Assembly: GCF_002109385.1 (NCBI RefSeq)
Contig: NZ_CP020814.1
Span: 994,001 to 1,058,000, forward strand
Reading direction: 5' to 3'
DNA length: 64,000 nucleotides
Source of the DNA: Halalkalibacter krulwichiae
GTDB lineage: Bacteria; Bacillota; Bacilli; Bacillales; Bacillaceae_D
Shown here piece by piece: positions 27,900 through 36,603 of the stretch (positions are counted from its first letter, which is position 1; each line of letters starts with the position of its first letter). The notes below the pieces were generated by a model, which was not told where the DNA came from, searched no databases, and worked only from the letters and a program-made list of their open reading frames with translations. Made by a program: the position numbers and the translations under genes.

Positions 27900-28415
27900 T
27901 TAACCATCCTTTCCTAAACGAAATGTTTCATATACACTCCATGATCCATTCTCTAATTGATAAAGCAACTGCATCCGATCAATTACTTCTTTATGCTCAA
28001 TTTGTTTCATTTTTAGTCTGCCGACAACATCAGCGAGCTCGTCATCTGAAAGGTCTTGGCCGACAGTTAGATGCGGGATAAACCCGTACTTGAAATTAGG
28101 AGAGAAGGGGTCACTATGAAGTGCTTCATATAAAAATGTTAAAGTTTCATGTTCTCTAATCTTAAAAAAGATCGTATTCGATTGCGGAGCGAAGCTGTCA
28201 ACTTTATAAACATCGATTACTGCAGGCTTTGCTTCTAAAGCAATCTTACGTAAATGTTCAATTATTTGTGGAAGTTGCTCGCCAGTGATATCAAAAGTTT
28301 CCTTGATTGTAATATGAGGTGGAATCAACGAATAATGGGAGTCATAACGCATACGAAGAGCATTTGCTCGATCTTGAAGTTCTTTTGAAGGAAAAAGGGC
28401 AATTCCATAGTTCAT
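27900..28415 (-). CDS. yjcG: 2H phosphoesterase (YjcG)
   Basis: 171 residues, ATG after GAGGAGG. Two HxTx motifs, HITI and HLTV, about 75 residues apart, form the two-histidine active site of the 2'-5' RNA-ligase-like superfamily. RNA or cyclic nucleotide substrate likely but unproven. Six nt separate it from yjcF. Confidence 0.87.
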   Translation of the reverse strand: MNYGIALFPSKELQDRANALRMRYDSHYSLIPPHITIKETFDITGEQLPQIIEHLRKIALEAKPAVIDVYKVDSFAPQSNTIFFKIREHETLTFLYEALHSDPFSPNFKYGFIPHLTVGQDLSDDELADVVGRLKMKQIEHKEVIDRMQLLYQLENGSWSVYETFRLGKDG

Positions 28416-28433
28416 TTAAACTCCTCCTCTATT

Positions 28434-29165
28434 CTATGATAATAAAGTGGTTAACCCATTAGGTAAGTCCTTTTGCCAATACGTCCATGTATGATCACCG
28501 TCAAATTCGTTAAACGTGTATGAAAAGGACTTCTTACTTATAACCTCGTACATTTCTCTATTTGGTGTTACAAAATCCAATATGTTTCCATCTGTTGTTT
28601 TTACATGAGTTTCCTTTGTTCCTATTACATGGTAGAGTACAATATCTTCTGGGCTTTTACAAGAACGAATCTCTTCAAGAACCTTATCATCTACATAAGG
28701 TGAATGCATCATTACTTGTGAAAATAGTTTTGGATAACGTAGGGCAGTGATAAGTGACACGGTTGCAGCTAGAGAGTCACCAGCTAGAGTGCGTGCAGAA
28801 GGAAGCTGGTGAGTCGGATAAGTATTTTCGATATAAGGTAGAAGTTCGTTTGCTAAAAAACGAATGTAAGCTTCTACTTTCTCTCCACTTGGATGATAAC
28901 GTTTTCTTCTTTCTCGGACGGATGGATAAGGAACTCCAATTACAATTGTTTCTCTAATTTCTCCTTCAGTAATTAATTCCTCGACAAGTCTGGGAATTCG
29001 ACCGATTTGAAAATAATCATTCCCATCTTGGCAAATTAGAATATCGTAAGTTTGTAAAGGAGTAAAATTAGGAGGGGTATAAATTAATAATGGAATGTCT
29101 TCATTTAGTTCACGACTGCTAATTGTAGCATCCGATATGGTTCCCTCTAATGTTCTTCTAGCCAA
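28434..29165 (-). CDS. yjcH: Alpha/beta-hydrolase esterase (YjcH)
   Basis: 243 residues from the TTG at 29165, about ten bases from AAAGGA; a TTG three codons earlier is too close to that site. Esterase-D-like alpha/beta hydrolase: serine nucleophile in LAGDSLAAT, strand DILICQDGNDYF, and a C-terminal His in EFDGDHTWTYW. Enterochelin esterase-like proteins share this plan. Substrate unknown. Confidence 0.83.
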   Translation of the reverse strand: MARRTLEGTISDATISSRELNEDIPLLIYTPPNFTPLQTYDILICQDGNDYFQIGRIPRLVEELITEGEIRETIVIGVPYPSVRERRKRYHPSGEKVEAYIRFLANELLPYIENTYPTHQLPSARTLAGDSLAATVSLITALRYPKLFSQVMMHSPYVDDKVLEEIRSCKSPEDIVLYHVIGTKETHVKTTDGNILDFVTPNREMYEVISKKSFSYTFNEFDGDHTWTYWQKDLPNGLTTLLS

Positions 29166-29375
29166 TCTACTCAATTCCTTTCTTCAAATACTTTTTTATA
29201 TTTTACCTAATGAATGGTAATAATGCTATGTTAACCTACGTATCATTAGCTGTTATTTGTGCAAATTGATTAAATTTTGTAAGATAGAAGCTAGTCATAA
29301 AGGCTTGTAATTAAGGATGGCTTTTGAATAAAAAGGCTTCTAACAACTGCAAAGATGGAAAGGTAGAGGGAAAGC

Positions 29376-29561
29376 ATGAAAAAGGTACCTAAATGGATAT
29401 ATTATAAACAAGTTTTTCGTTCGAAGTTCCAAGCTGGATGTGTAAAAGCTAAAATCGAAGACAACTGGATGAACGGTTATGAGGTTGGTCCCCTAGTGGA
29501 GATAAAAAAATTACGAACAGATAAATATGTAGTTAGATATACGTATGATGAAACAATGTAA
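29376..29561 (+). CDS. Small basic protein, unknown
   Basis: 61 residues, ATG seven bases after AGAGGG. Rich in Lys, Tyr and Trp (MKKVPKWIYYKQVF, ending in KYVVRYTYDETM). No membrane segment. Stands alone between a minus-strand operon and a repeat element. Codon use looks like its neighbours but there is little else to support it. Confidence 0.5.
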   Translation: MKKVPKWIYYKQVFRSKFQAGCVKAKIEDNWMNGYEVGPLVEIKKLRTDKYVVRYTYDETM

Positions 29562-29568
29562 CGAAAAA

Positions 29569-29698
29569 AAGAGACCGGGACAAAAGAGATTGAAGTAACG
29601 AAAACCCTGGCGTACTAGCATAGCATTCGCTCCGGAAATATACTTCGCTAAAGTTGTAGGTTCGTATATTCATTAAAACTGTTATGTCCCAGCCTCTT
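29569..29698. repeat. Short intergenic repeat element, copy 1
   Basis: AAGAGACCGGGACA (29569-29582) and TGTCCCAGCCTCTT (29685-29698) are inverted arms of a type common between Firmicutes genes. Between them, 29598-29679 resembles the element at 36398-36586: shared blocks are TAGCATTCGCTCC, AAATATACTTCGCT and GGTTCGTAT, but the GC-rich centre is missing here. Confidence 0.6.
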
Positions 29699-29709
29699 AT
29701 ACCGTATTT

Positions 29710-30147
29710 TTAGATTTCAAATAGTTTGAGATAAGCCCGGTATCCCTCTTTCTCTAGATCTTCTTTAGGGATGAAGCGAAGAGCAGCCGAATTAATACAG
29801 TATCGAAGGCCGTTTGGTCCTGGGCCATCGTTAAATACATGACCAAGGTGTGAGTCACCGTCTTTGCTGCGCACTTCTGTTCTGATCATAAAATGGCTAT
29901 AATCTTCTTTTTCAATTATCTCCTCTTCAACGATTGGCTTTGTGAAACTCGGCCAGCCACAACCTGCATCATATTTATCAAGAGAACTGAACAAAGGTTT
30001 TCCTGAAACAATGTCTACATAAATTCCTTCATCTTCCGTTTTGTAATATTCGTTTTGAAAAGGTGGTTCTGTACCATTTTCCTGAGTTACATGGTATTGC
30101 ATTGGTGTAAGGCGTTGCTTTAATTCAACCTTAGATGGTTTACTCAT
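29710..30147 (-). CDS. msrB: Peptide-methionine (R)-S-oxide reductase
   Basis: 145 residues. Repairs the R-form of methionine sulfoxide. It has GCGWPSF, the [10 protein letters not shown] motif and the catalytic [11 protein letters not shown]. Only this Cys and the one in GCGW remain; the four zinc cysteines of some MsrB proteins are absent. Its start overlaps the msrA stop by four bases, giving an msrA-msrB operon. Confidence 0.95.
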   Translation of the reverse strand: MSKPSKVELKQRLTPMQYHVTQENGTEPPFQNEYYKTEDEGIYVDIVSGKPLFSSLDKYDAGCGWPSFTKPIVEEEIIEKEDYSHFMIRTEVRSKDGDSHLGHVFNDGPGPNGLRYCINSAALRFIPKEDLEKEGYRAYLKLFEI

Positions 30148-30683
30148 TTTGAATCACTCCAATGTTTGTTGATAAAAGCTTCTCGACCTGAACCGATTCG
30201 ATATCTTTGATAGTGAGTAGAATTTTTTTTGTAATAATCTTGGTGGTAGTCTTCAGCAGGATAAAAAGGCTTTGCAGGTAAGATTAGAGTGGCAATTGGT
30301 TGGTTGAATTTACCACTTTCATTTAACTCTTTGAAAGATTTCATAGCAGTTAGTCGCTGTTCTTCTGAATGATAGAAAATAGCTGTACGATAAGAGTTAC
30401 CTCGGTCAAAGAATTGACCTCCCTCATCAGTTGGATCAATTTGTTGCCAAAACAGTTCTACTAACCTCTCATAAGGATATATGGTAGGGTCATATGTAAT
30501 TTGTACAGCTTCAAAATGTCCAGTTGTTTCTGAGCATACTTCTTCATAAGTTGGGTTTACAACGTGGCCTCCTGTATACCCTGAAACAACCGACTCGATT
30601 CCAGGTTGTTCATCAAATGGCTTTACCATACACCAAAAACACCCTCCGGCAAATGTTGCATATTCAAATTGTGGAGTGGTCAT
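30144..30683 (-). CDS. msrA: Peptide-methionine (S)-S-oxide reductase
   Basis: 179 residues, ATG after AAGGAGG. Catalytic motif [12 protein letters not shown] near the N-terminus, with [17 protein letters not shown] and a [10 protein letters not shown] end segment. Repairs the S-form, completing the pair with msrB. Confidence 0.96.
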   Translation of the reverse strand: MTTPQFEYATFAGGCFWCMVKPFDEQPGIESVVSGYTGGHVVNPTYEEVCSETTGHFEAVQITYDPTIYPYERLVELFWQQIDPTDEGGQFFDRGNSYRTAIFYHSEEQRLTAMKSFKELNESGKFNQPIATLILPAKPFYPAEDYHQDYYKKNSTHYQRYRIGSGREAFINKHWSDSK

Positions 30684-30750
30684 GTTCTAGCCTCCTTTTT
30701 TTGTCCTCTTTCATTATACCAATTGCTTACTAAATATTAAAAAAGGATGC

Positions 30751-31230
30751 TTAGCTATTCTCCGTAGAAACATCTGAAGTTTTGATAAAAAGGGCTCTAA
30801 TTCCTAAACCTATTATGTATCCGATGAGTAGAAAGAGAATAGGGAGCCAGATTACACCGAGAATATGACCTGCAATCGCAAAAGATTGTGAGTAAACAAC
30901 ACCAACTGTTCCACTATAAGCTGCAAAAGCAAAAGGAACCGCAGCGTATCGGACGTCTTTTCCTCCAGCATCTCTATAGGCGTCATACATTGAAAATAAG
31001 TATAGACAAGGGTAAAACATAATCCACTGATAATTTACTAAAGAGTTTGCCGTTTCTCCCTGTCCATAAAAACTAGGAATGATCGCTAAATTTAGTCTTG
31101 CTTGAACATTGACAACAAATTCTAATACAACAAATAAAAAGCCTTTTGCATATTTTTGATTTAAAAACTGTCCAAAGCCAGGAAAGGCAATACTCCAAAA
31201 TATTGCTTCTACTTTACGCTCTCTTTTCAT
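30751..31230 (-). CDS. Small multi-pass membrane protein, unknown
   Basis: 159 residues from the ATG at 31230, after AAAGG; the longer frame has no site. Four or five helices. FPGFGQFLNQKYAKGFLFVVLEF near the start resembles TM2/YozV-like small proteins that have a Gly-Phe loop before a hairpin of helices. Acidic tail. No role is known. The 305 nt between 31231 and 31535 hold no gene; I found no convincing promoter there. Confidence 0.6.
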   Translation of the reverse strand: MKRERKVEAIFWSIAFPGFGQFLNQKYAKGFLFVVLEFVVNVQARLNLAIIPSFYGQGETANSLVNYQWIMFYPCLYLFSMYDAYRDAGGKDVRYAAVPFAFAAYSGTVGVVYSQSFAIAGHILGVIWLPILFLLIGYIIGLGIRALFIKTSDVSTENS

Positions 31231-31535
31231 CAACAACAACCTTTCAATGACAATTAGTGGTGTATAATATAAAATGGTACCTATTGGGTAATATGGCAAA
31301 TCAAATTCGGTGAAACAATATTTAGGTATTTGTAGTTTATCTTTTGAATGTACTTTTTACCCAAAATTTTTTACAGAGATTTGGAAATGAGGTGATTGAG
31401 ATACCATTTGCATATTACACCCTTTAGTGAAGCAAATTATCGATAAGAGGTTTGAATGTCAATTAGTAGGGTATAACCAATATGATGTATACATATTAAG
31501 TGATGAATTGGGCGTAAAAAGAAAGGAAGTTAATA

Positions 31536-33292
31536 ATGAAACAAACAGAAACGAATCAAAAGGCAAGTCCTGTTCTAATTGTTTCAGCTATTATAGTTGG
31601 ATTATTTGTTTTATGGGGAGCTTTGTCTCCAGCTTCATTAGACGCAGCAGCTGGTCAAGGCCTTGGATGGATGTTAGATAACTTTGGCTGGTTTTACATG
31701 TTGTGTACGGCATTTTTTGTATTATTTGTTATTATATTGGCAATTAGTCCATACGGAAGAATACGACTAGGAAAACCAGATGAGAGACCTGAATATTCAT
31801 GGTATTCATGGATAGGAATGTTGTTTGCGGCTGGAATTGGTGTTGGGTTTGTCTTTTGGGGCGTGGCAGAACCCGTACTGTATTATTTTGACACACCAGT
31901 AGGATTTACTTCAGAGACACCTGAGGCAGCAGTTGCTGGGTTAAGGTATGCGGTCTTTCATTGGGCGTTGCACCCATGGGCAATTTTCTCTATTGTTGGT
32001 TTAACGTTAGCGTACGTCCAGTTTCGAAAGGATCGACCTGCCTTGATTAGTTCAGCTTTTTATCCATTAATAGGAGAGCGAGTGAATGGTTGGCTAGGAA
32101 AATCAATTGATATATTAGCAGTAATTGCAACATGTACAGGTGTAGCGACAACATTTGGTTTAAGTGCTCTTCAAATAACAGGAGGACTTTCCTATATTTC
32201 GCCTATTCCCAATTCAGTTGTGACTCAAACAACCATTATTGCTATTGTCACATTTCTGTTTATGTTCTCGGCTGCTAAAGGGGTAGACAAAGGTATTAAA
32301 AGGTTAAGTAATATCAATTTGGCAGTAGCAGGAATCTTACTAGTGTTTGTCATCATTGTAGGGCCGACCTTATTTATTGCCGAGAGTTTTGTAACAACAC
32401 TAGGTGGTTATATTACAAATGTAGCGTCAATGAGTTTAACGATGACGCCATTTACTGAAAGTGCTTGGCTTGGAACGAACACCATTTTCTTCTGGGCTTG
32501 GCATATTGCGTGGGCTCCATTTATGGGAATCTTTATCGCTAGAATTTCACGCGGGCGTACGATTCGTGAATTTATGGCCGGTGTATTGCTTGTTCCTTCA
32601 TTACTAGCAGTCATTTGGTTTACAACATTTGGAGGAACTGCATTAAATCTTGAGATTGCTGGAGCTGCACCAATTGGTGATTTAGTAATGAGCAATGTTG
32701 AGCTAGCATTATTTGCTACACTTGGGGAATTACCTTTAAGTGCCATTACAAGCTTTATTGCAGTTATTCTAATCTTAATCTTCTTTATCACTTCTGCTGA
32801 CTCAGCTTCATATGTATTAGGAGCAATGACATCTAATGGCAGCTTGAATCCGAGTTTATTTGTAAAGATGTTATGGGGAATTTTGATTGCTGGTACAGCG
32901 AGTGTCCTTTTAATAAGTGGAGACGGGGGCTCGGTGCCCTACAAACGGCTTCCATCATTGCAGCCTTACCTTTTGCGATCATTATGACGATTATGATCAT
33001 CTCTATCTTAATTATGTTAGGGAAAGATTTTAAATTAGAAGGAAGCAAACGACGTAAAAGAAATCGTAAAGAATTTAAAGCTGAAATTCGTGAGGAAATG
33101 TATGATGAAATAAAGGAAGAAGTTCTTGAGGACATGAGAGAAGAAGTAATTGAGGGTTTCAAAGAAGAGGTTTATGAGGAAATGAAAGAAGAGTTAAAAG
33201 AAGAAGTGTATGAAGAAATGAAGGAAGAACTAAAAGATGATCTCATTGACGAATTTGACATTGGTCAAGAAAATGATCAAAAGAAGAAATAA
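31536..33292 (+). pseudogene. BCCT family betaine/choline transporter, frameshifted near its end
   Basis: ATG after AAAGGAAG. Reading frame 31536-32987 carries the BCCT core: SWIGMLFAAGIGVGFVFWGVAEP and HIAWAPFMGIFIARISRGRT; about 11-12 membrane helices. At the G run 32925-32929 the frame breaks after SGDGG; the expected continuation GALQTASIIAALPF lies in the second frame, to 33292. A one-base loss from a six-G run restores a protein of about 585 residues. The tail is strongly charged: two copies of KEEVYEEMKEEL and related units. If the shift is real, the product lacks its last helix and tail. Substrate (glycine betaine, choline) is inferred. Confidence 0.85.
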
Positions 33293-33305
33293 ATTCAGTT
33301 TTAAA

Positions 33306-33352
33306 AAGAGTAAGAGAAAGGTGTAATACCTTACCTCTTACTCTTTTTCTTT
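33306..33352. terminator. Bidirectional intrinsic terminator
   Basis: AAGAGTAAGAG pairs with CTCTTACTCTT (33335-33345), with a small inner stem and flanking A and T tracts. It overlaps the end of the minus-strand gene. Confidence 0.82.
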
Positions 33353-33640
33353 AATCTTGTCATGAATGCTTTCTAATTCTTCTAAAGATAATTCACCAAG
33401 TGATTTCTTTATTTCTTCTTCGATTTTCTTCCGATTGCTTTCACGATATTGATCCCACCACTCTCGTAAGCCTTCTGTATTTGTCAGCAAGTATTCAATA
33501 TCAATTTCTTCAACTTCATCATCAGATAGATAATCGAGTACAGAAGCCAAGAGGCGATTCAACTTTTCAATTTCTTTTTCATCTCCGGCGGGATTGGTTT
33601 GTACCTCATTAACTTCCGTTGATGTGGATTTTTTTGGCAT
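33338..33640 (-). CDS. Acidic helical protein, unknown, next to coat genes
   Basis: 100 residues from the ATG at 33640, after AGGAGGAG. Very acidic and helical (SDDEVEEIDIEYLL, then a Glu-Lys-rich C-terminal coil). No family recognised. An in-frame extension to 33790 is open (MALLGYDTSAEDV at its start) and looks protein-like, but lacks a ribosome-binding site and overlaps a likely SigK promoter on the other strand. A spore role is suggested only by neighbourhood. Confidence 0.6.
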   Translation of the reverse strand: MPKKSTSTEVNEVQTNPAGDEKEIEKLNRLLASVLDYLSDDEVEEIDIEYLLTNTEGLREWWDQYRESNRKKIEEEIKKSLGELSLEELESIHDKIKEKE

Positions 33641-33752
33641 TATTTCTCCTCCTACATAGTTCGGATTTTTTTTAGTATGTGCTAAATGATGCTTTGCAAT
33701 AATGAAACGAGTTAAGTAATGGAGATCCTGCCTAATCTCTGGTTTAAGCAAC

Positions 33753-33780
33753 ACATCTTCAGCGCTTGTATCATAACCTA
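33753..33780 (+). promoter_or_regulatory. SigK-type promoter ahead of the cotW-like gene
   Basis: ACA, then 16 nt, then CATAACCTA, which fits the mother-cell SigK pattern (AC near -35, CATAnnnTA at -10). 47 nt before the start at 33827. Confidence 0.55.
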
Positions 33781-33826
33781 ATAATGCCATTTGGCTACAA
33801 AAGTAAATGAAGAAAGGATGCATCTT

Positions 33827-34153
33827 ATGGGAGATTTTCAGCAAGAACTTATGGATATTATGGTGAAAAGAGTGTTGAAAAAGCACAATGTTAAGCCTGC
33901 TTCCGATTTATCTGAAGAGGAAAAAGAACGGGTTAAGAAAGTAGTTGGAGAAATTCAGTCGGAAGTTGAAAAATTTCTAGAAAACCAGAACAAATCTGTT
34001 AGTGAACAGGATTTTCCGAATAATGAGCAGAGTTCAGTTGAATCAACAGTATCTGCAAATGAATTTAAGCCTGAAGTTAAAAAGAATCTTAAGAAGCTTA
34101 TGCAAAGTAATAACGATGTTAGCAAAGCAAAAACATTTTTCAACAAAGAATAA
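33827..34153 (+). CDS. CotW-like spore coat protein
   Basis: 108 residues from the ATG at 33827, after AAAGGATG. The first half, with MVKRVLKKHNVKPASDLSEE and then EIQSEVEKFLENQNK, resembles what I recall of B. subtilis CotW, an insoluble-fraction coat protein encoded with cotV and cotX. The two following genes encode CotX/CotV-domain proteins and a SigK-type promoter precedes it, which fits. Hydrophilic and coiled, no membrane segment. Similarity is by eye and moderate. Confidence 0.6.
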   Translation: MGDFQQELMDIMVKRVLKKHNVKPASDLSEEEKERVKKVVGEIQSEVEKFLENQNKSVSEQDFPNNEQSSVESTVSANEFKPEVKKNLKKLMQSNNDVSKAKTFFNKE

Positions 34154-34177
34154 CAGTTATTAAAATTGCTCAATGAA

Positions 34178-34222
34178 AAAAGCCGCTGAAAGAGATGTGT
34201 ATTCCTTTTTCAGTGGCTTTAT
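34178..34222 (+). terminator. Probable terminator after the cotW-like gene
   Basis: AAAGCCGCTGAAA pairs with TTTCAGTGGCTTT with one mismatch and a loop of about 16 nt; the T run is short. Confidence 0.55.
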
Positions 34223-34324
34223 GAAAAAAGAGCTATTTTTTATGCGTTTGTCTTAAGACAAACAACCAAGCAAAATTGACCTATTGGTAATAGTCTAAAG
34301 TAGAGACGAAAGGAGGAAGGGAAA

Positions 34325-34714
34325 ATGAGTCATTTCTTTTCAGAGATTTCTCAGGAGACTGATCAAATCAACAAATTGTTACAACAATCACAAGAACATA
34401 TTATTATTAAGGATTCTTGTGAGATTAATGTAAGCACAACAGATACAAAAGCAGCAGTATCATTGCAAGCATCGTTACAAGCAGCCATTGCTTTACTCAT
34501 TAGTATTTCGGTATTAAGTAGTGATGAAGCAGAAAGCATTACTCAAGAGCTGTTACAAATAACGAAAACAAAGCAAATAAATATACAGAAAACGGTTATT
34601 GAAAATTCTAAAAATATCGATGTGACAACAATTGATACTCAAATTGGAGTGAATATTCAACTCTTACTGCAAGTCTTGTTAGCGTTGTTAGTCAATTTAG
34701 ATATTCTTTCTTAA
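34325..34714 (+). CDS. CotX/CotV-domain spore coat protein
   Basis: 129 residues, ATG after AAAGGAGGAAG. Carries the CotX/CotV domain: KDSCEINVSTTDTKAAVSLQ and, in the second half, IDVTTIDTQIGVNIQ. These two segments are themselves alike, so the domain looks internally duplicated. The length (B. subtilis CotV is about 128) suggests the CotV-like member. Part of the crust or outer coat. Upstream it shares ACCAAGCAAA with the next gene, 60 nt from the start in each. Confidence 0.88.
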   Translation: MSHFFSEISQETDQINKLLQQSQEHIIIKDSCEINVSTTDTKAAVSLQASLQAAIALLISISVLSSDEAESITQELLQITKTKQINIQKTVIENSKNIDVTTIDTQIGVNIQLLLQVLLALLVNLDILS

Positions 34715-34730
34715 TAGAACCGAATTTTAA

Positions 34731-34769
34731 GGGCGGTGACTCATTTAAGTGAGTTACTGTCTTTTTTTG
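34731..34769 (+). terminator. Intrinsic terminator between the two cot genes
   Basis: CGGTGACTCA and TGAGTTACTG form a stem followed by TCTTTTTTT. Confidence 0.8.
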
Positions 34770-34821
34770 TGTATTGAGCATTACTAAAAAAAGAAATTAG
34801 ACCTTTACCCTCCGGCATTAG

Positions 34822-34854
34822 ACCAAGCAAATAATCCATGAGACACATAATGTA
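34822..34854 (+). promoter_or_regulatory. Putative sporulation promoter of the second cotX-like gene
   Basis: CATAATGTA at 34846-34854 fits the SigK -10 pattern; the shared ACCAAGCAAA element is at 34822. The -35 spacing is not ideal (22 nt from AC), so GerE or another factor may help. Confidence 0.4.
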
Positions 34855-34880
34855 GATTAGAACGGAAAGGAGGAAGTGAA

Positions 34881-35345
34881 ATGAATCAAGATGTTTTTTA
34901 TTCATCAAAGAAAGATAAAGATGACTCAAGGTGGTCGGCTCTTGATCCAAAAGCATGCCATCCGAAAGATGATAGTGATGTAGTTCAAGATGCTGTACAA
35001 ATTGATAAGACGTTACAGGTATCAGAAGAGTATATTTTTATTAAAGATTCTTGTGATGTAACAGTAAGTTCAACAGATACAAAAGCTGCGGTGTCGTTGC
35101 AAGCTTCATTGCAAGCTGCAATCGCGTTGGTGATTAGTCTTTCAGTTGCAAGTGCAGACCAAGCAGAACAAATTACACAAGAGTTACTGCAAAGCACTAA
35201 GACGAAGCAGTTAAATTATCAAAAAACGGTTATTGAAAATTCGCGTAGCGTAAATGTAACAACAATTGATACTCAAATTGGAGTGAATATTCAGTTGTTA
35301 CTTCAAGTTCTTCTAGCGTTATTAGTAAACATTGATGTTCTATAA
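34881..35345 (+). CDS. cotX: Spore coat protein CotX
   Basis: 154 residues, ATG after AAAGGAGGAAG. An N-terminal part with WSALDPKACHPKDD, typical of CotX, is followed by the CotX domain (KDSCDVTVSSTDTKAAVSLQ, IDTQIGVNIQ). It is closely similar in DNA to the gene upstream, especially over the last 130 nt, and is probably a tandem duplicate. In B. subtilis CotX is a crust protein of the spore. Confidence 0.9.
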   Translation: MNQDVFYSSKKDKDDSRWSALDPKACHPKDDSDVVQDAVQIDKTLQVSEEYIFIKDSCDVTVSSTDTKAAVSLQASLQAAIALVISLSVASADQAEQITQELLQSTKTKQLNYQKTVIENSRSVNVTTIDTQIGVNIQLLLQVLLALLVNIDVL

Positions 35346-35352
35346 AATGATT

Positions 35353-35377
35353 GGGGTGGGAGCTTCCTACCCTTTTC
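35353..35377 (+). terminator. Intrinsic terminator after cotX
   Basis: GGGTGGGA with TTCCTACCC forms a short GC-rich hairpin followed by TTTTC. Short stem, so moderate. Confidence 0.6.
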
Positions 35378-35479
35378 TAGTTGGTCATACATACGATTTC
35401 GAAATGGGTTAAAGAACCTATTTACAGTTGTTTGAATAGAGTATACATGAACCTAAATTTACGTAGGGAGTTGAATAAA

Positions 35480-36328
35480 ATGTTTTATCATGTAGATCAA
35501 TTACAATATCATGCCAAGCCAGCACGTCCTGACGCTGTGTATGCAAAGAAGCTTCAAGAAATTTTAGGTGGTCAGTTTGGAGAAATTTCAGTTGCACTAC
35601 AGTATATGTTTCAGGGATGGAATGTCCGAGGTGAAGAGAAGTATCGAGATCTATTACTAGCAACAGGTACAGAAGAGATGGCGCATGTTGAGATGCTTGC
35701 AACTATGATTGCTCGGCTATTAGATAATGCTCCTGTTGGAGATCAAGAAATGGCTGCGAAAGATCCAGTTATTGGAGCGGTATTAGGGGGAATGAATCCT
35801 CAGCATGCAATAGTGAGTGGGTTAGGTGCGATGCCAGCTGATAGTGTCGGAAATCCATGGACTGCGAGTTATATTAATGCAAGTGGGAACTTATTAGCGG
35901 ATTTCAGATTAAACTTAACAGCTGAATCTCAAGGAAGATTGCAAGCAGTTAGGTTATATGAAATGACTACTGATCCTGGTGTAAAGGATATGCTTTCCTT
36001 TTTAATTGCGCGTGATACGATGCATCAGAATCAATGGTATGCAGCGATATGTGAATTAGAAGAAAAAGAGAATATTGTCGTACCAAGTACTTTTCCACGC
36101 GAACTTGAAAAACGAGAAGTCGCCTATGATTATTATGATCTGTCAGGAGGAACAGCTAGTAAACACGGTAGGTGGGCACATGGACCAAGTATGGATGGTT
36201 TAGGTGAATTTAAATATTATCATAACCCTAAACCTTTTGGGAAAATACCTAATTTACGACCAGCTCCGCCGTATATCCATAATACAGTTCTTCCAAAAGG
36301 ACCTCATTTGCCGCCACTTCTAGGATGA
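35480..36328 (+). CDS. Manganese catalase
   Basis: 282 residues from the ATG at 35480, after TAGGGAG. Decomposes hydrogen peroxide with a di-manganese centre. The ligands stand where they do in the Lactobacillus enzyme: E35, E66, H69, E149 and H182. Full length with the C-terminal wrap that joins subunits, longer than CotJC (about 189). B. subtilis has spore-associated relatives (YdbD, YjqC). Adjacent to coat genes, so a spore-layer location is plausible but not shown. Confidence 0.92.
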   Translation: MFYHVDQLQYHAKPARPDAVYAKKLQEILGGQFGEISVALQYMFQGWNVRGEEKYRDLLLATGTEEMAHVEMLATMIARLLDNAPVGDQEMAAKDPVIGAVLGGMNPQHAIVSGLGAMPADSVGNPWTASYINASGNLLADFRLNLTAESQGRLQAVRLYEMTTDPGVKDMLSFLIARDTMHQNQWYAAICELEEKENIVVPSTFPRELEKREVAYDYYDLSGGTASKHGRWAHGPSMDGLGEFKYYHNPKPFGKIPNLRPAPPYIHNTVLPKGPHLPPLLG

Positions 36329-36397
36329 TCTAATAGCGCTTCTCTTTTTATTTTTTTGATGATGATCAGGGACTTAAAAGCGATGATAAGTTAGTAT

Positions 36398-36586
36398 TAA
36401 CGAAAAATCCATACGTATTAAATGAATAGCATCCGCTACTCCGTTAAATATACTTCGCTTTCTGCGGGAGGCTGGTGAGCCTCCTCATGCTAACGCACTG
36501 TGGGGTCTCACCGTTTCCTTTTAATCCCGCAGGAGAATTCCTCTGCTAAGGTTGTCATGGTTCGTATTTTTAATAAGCCACTTTAG
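36398..36586. repeat. Intergenic repeat element, copy 2, with GC-rich hairpin core
   Basis: About 189 nt in the 275-nt gene-free stretch 36329-36603. CTGCGGGAG (36463-36471) and CCCGCAGGAG near 36526 are inverted, with GGTGAGCC and GTCTCACC inside. The flanks match copy 1 at 29598-29679. It resembles non-coding repeats between Bacillaceae genes with a GGCTGGTGAGCCTCCTC core; it carries no reading frame. Confidence 0.65.
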
Positions 36587-36603
36587 TTATATTAAAGCCT
36601 TAG

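Noticed and set aside
32408..32791. Minus-strand frame of 127 codons inside the BCCT gene
   Set aside because: Antisense shadow of conserved transporter codons.
32921..32935. Programmed ribosomal frameshift in the BCCT gene
   Set aside because: No slippery heptamer with a downstream structure was seen, and similar breaks at G runs occur in two other genes.
33641..33790. N-terminal extension of the acidic gene ending at 33338
   Set aside because: In frame and protein-like, but it has no ribosome-binding site and overlaps a likely SigK promoter on the other strand, while ATG 33640 has AGGAGGAG.
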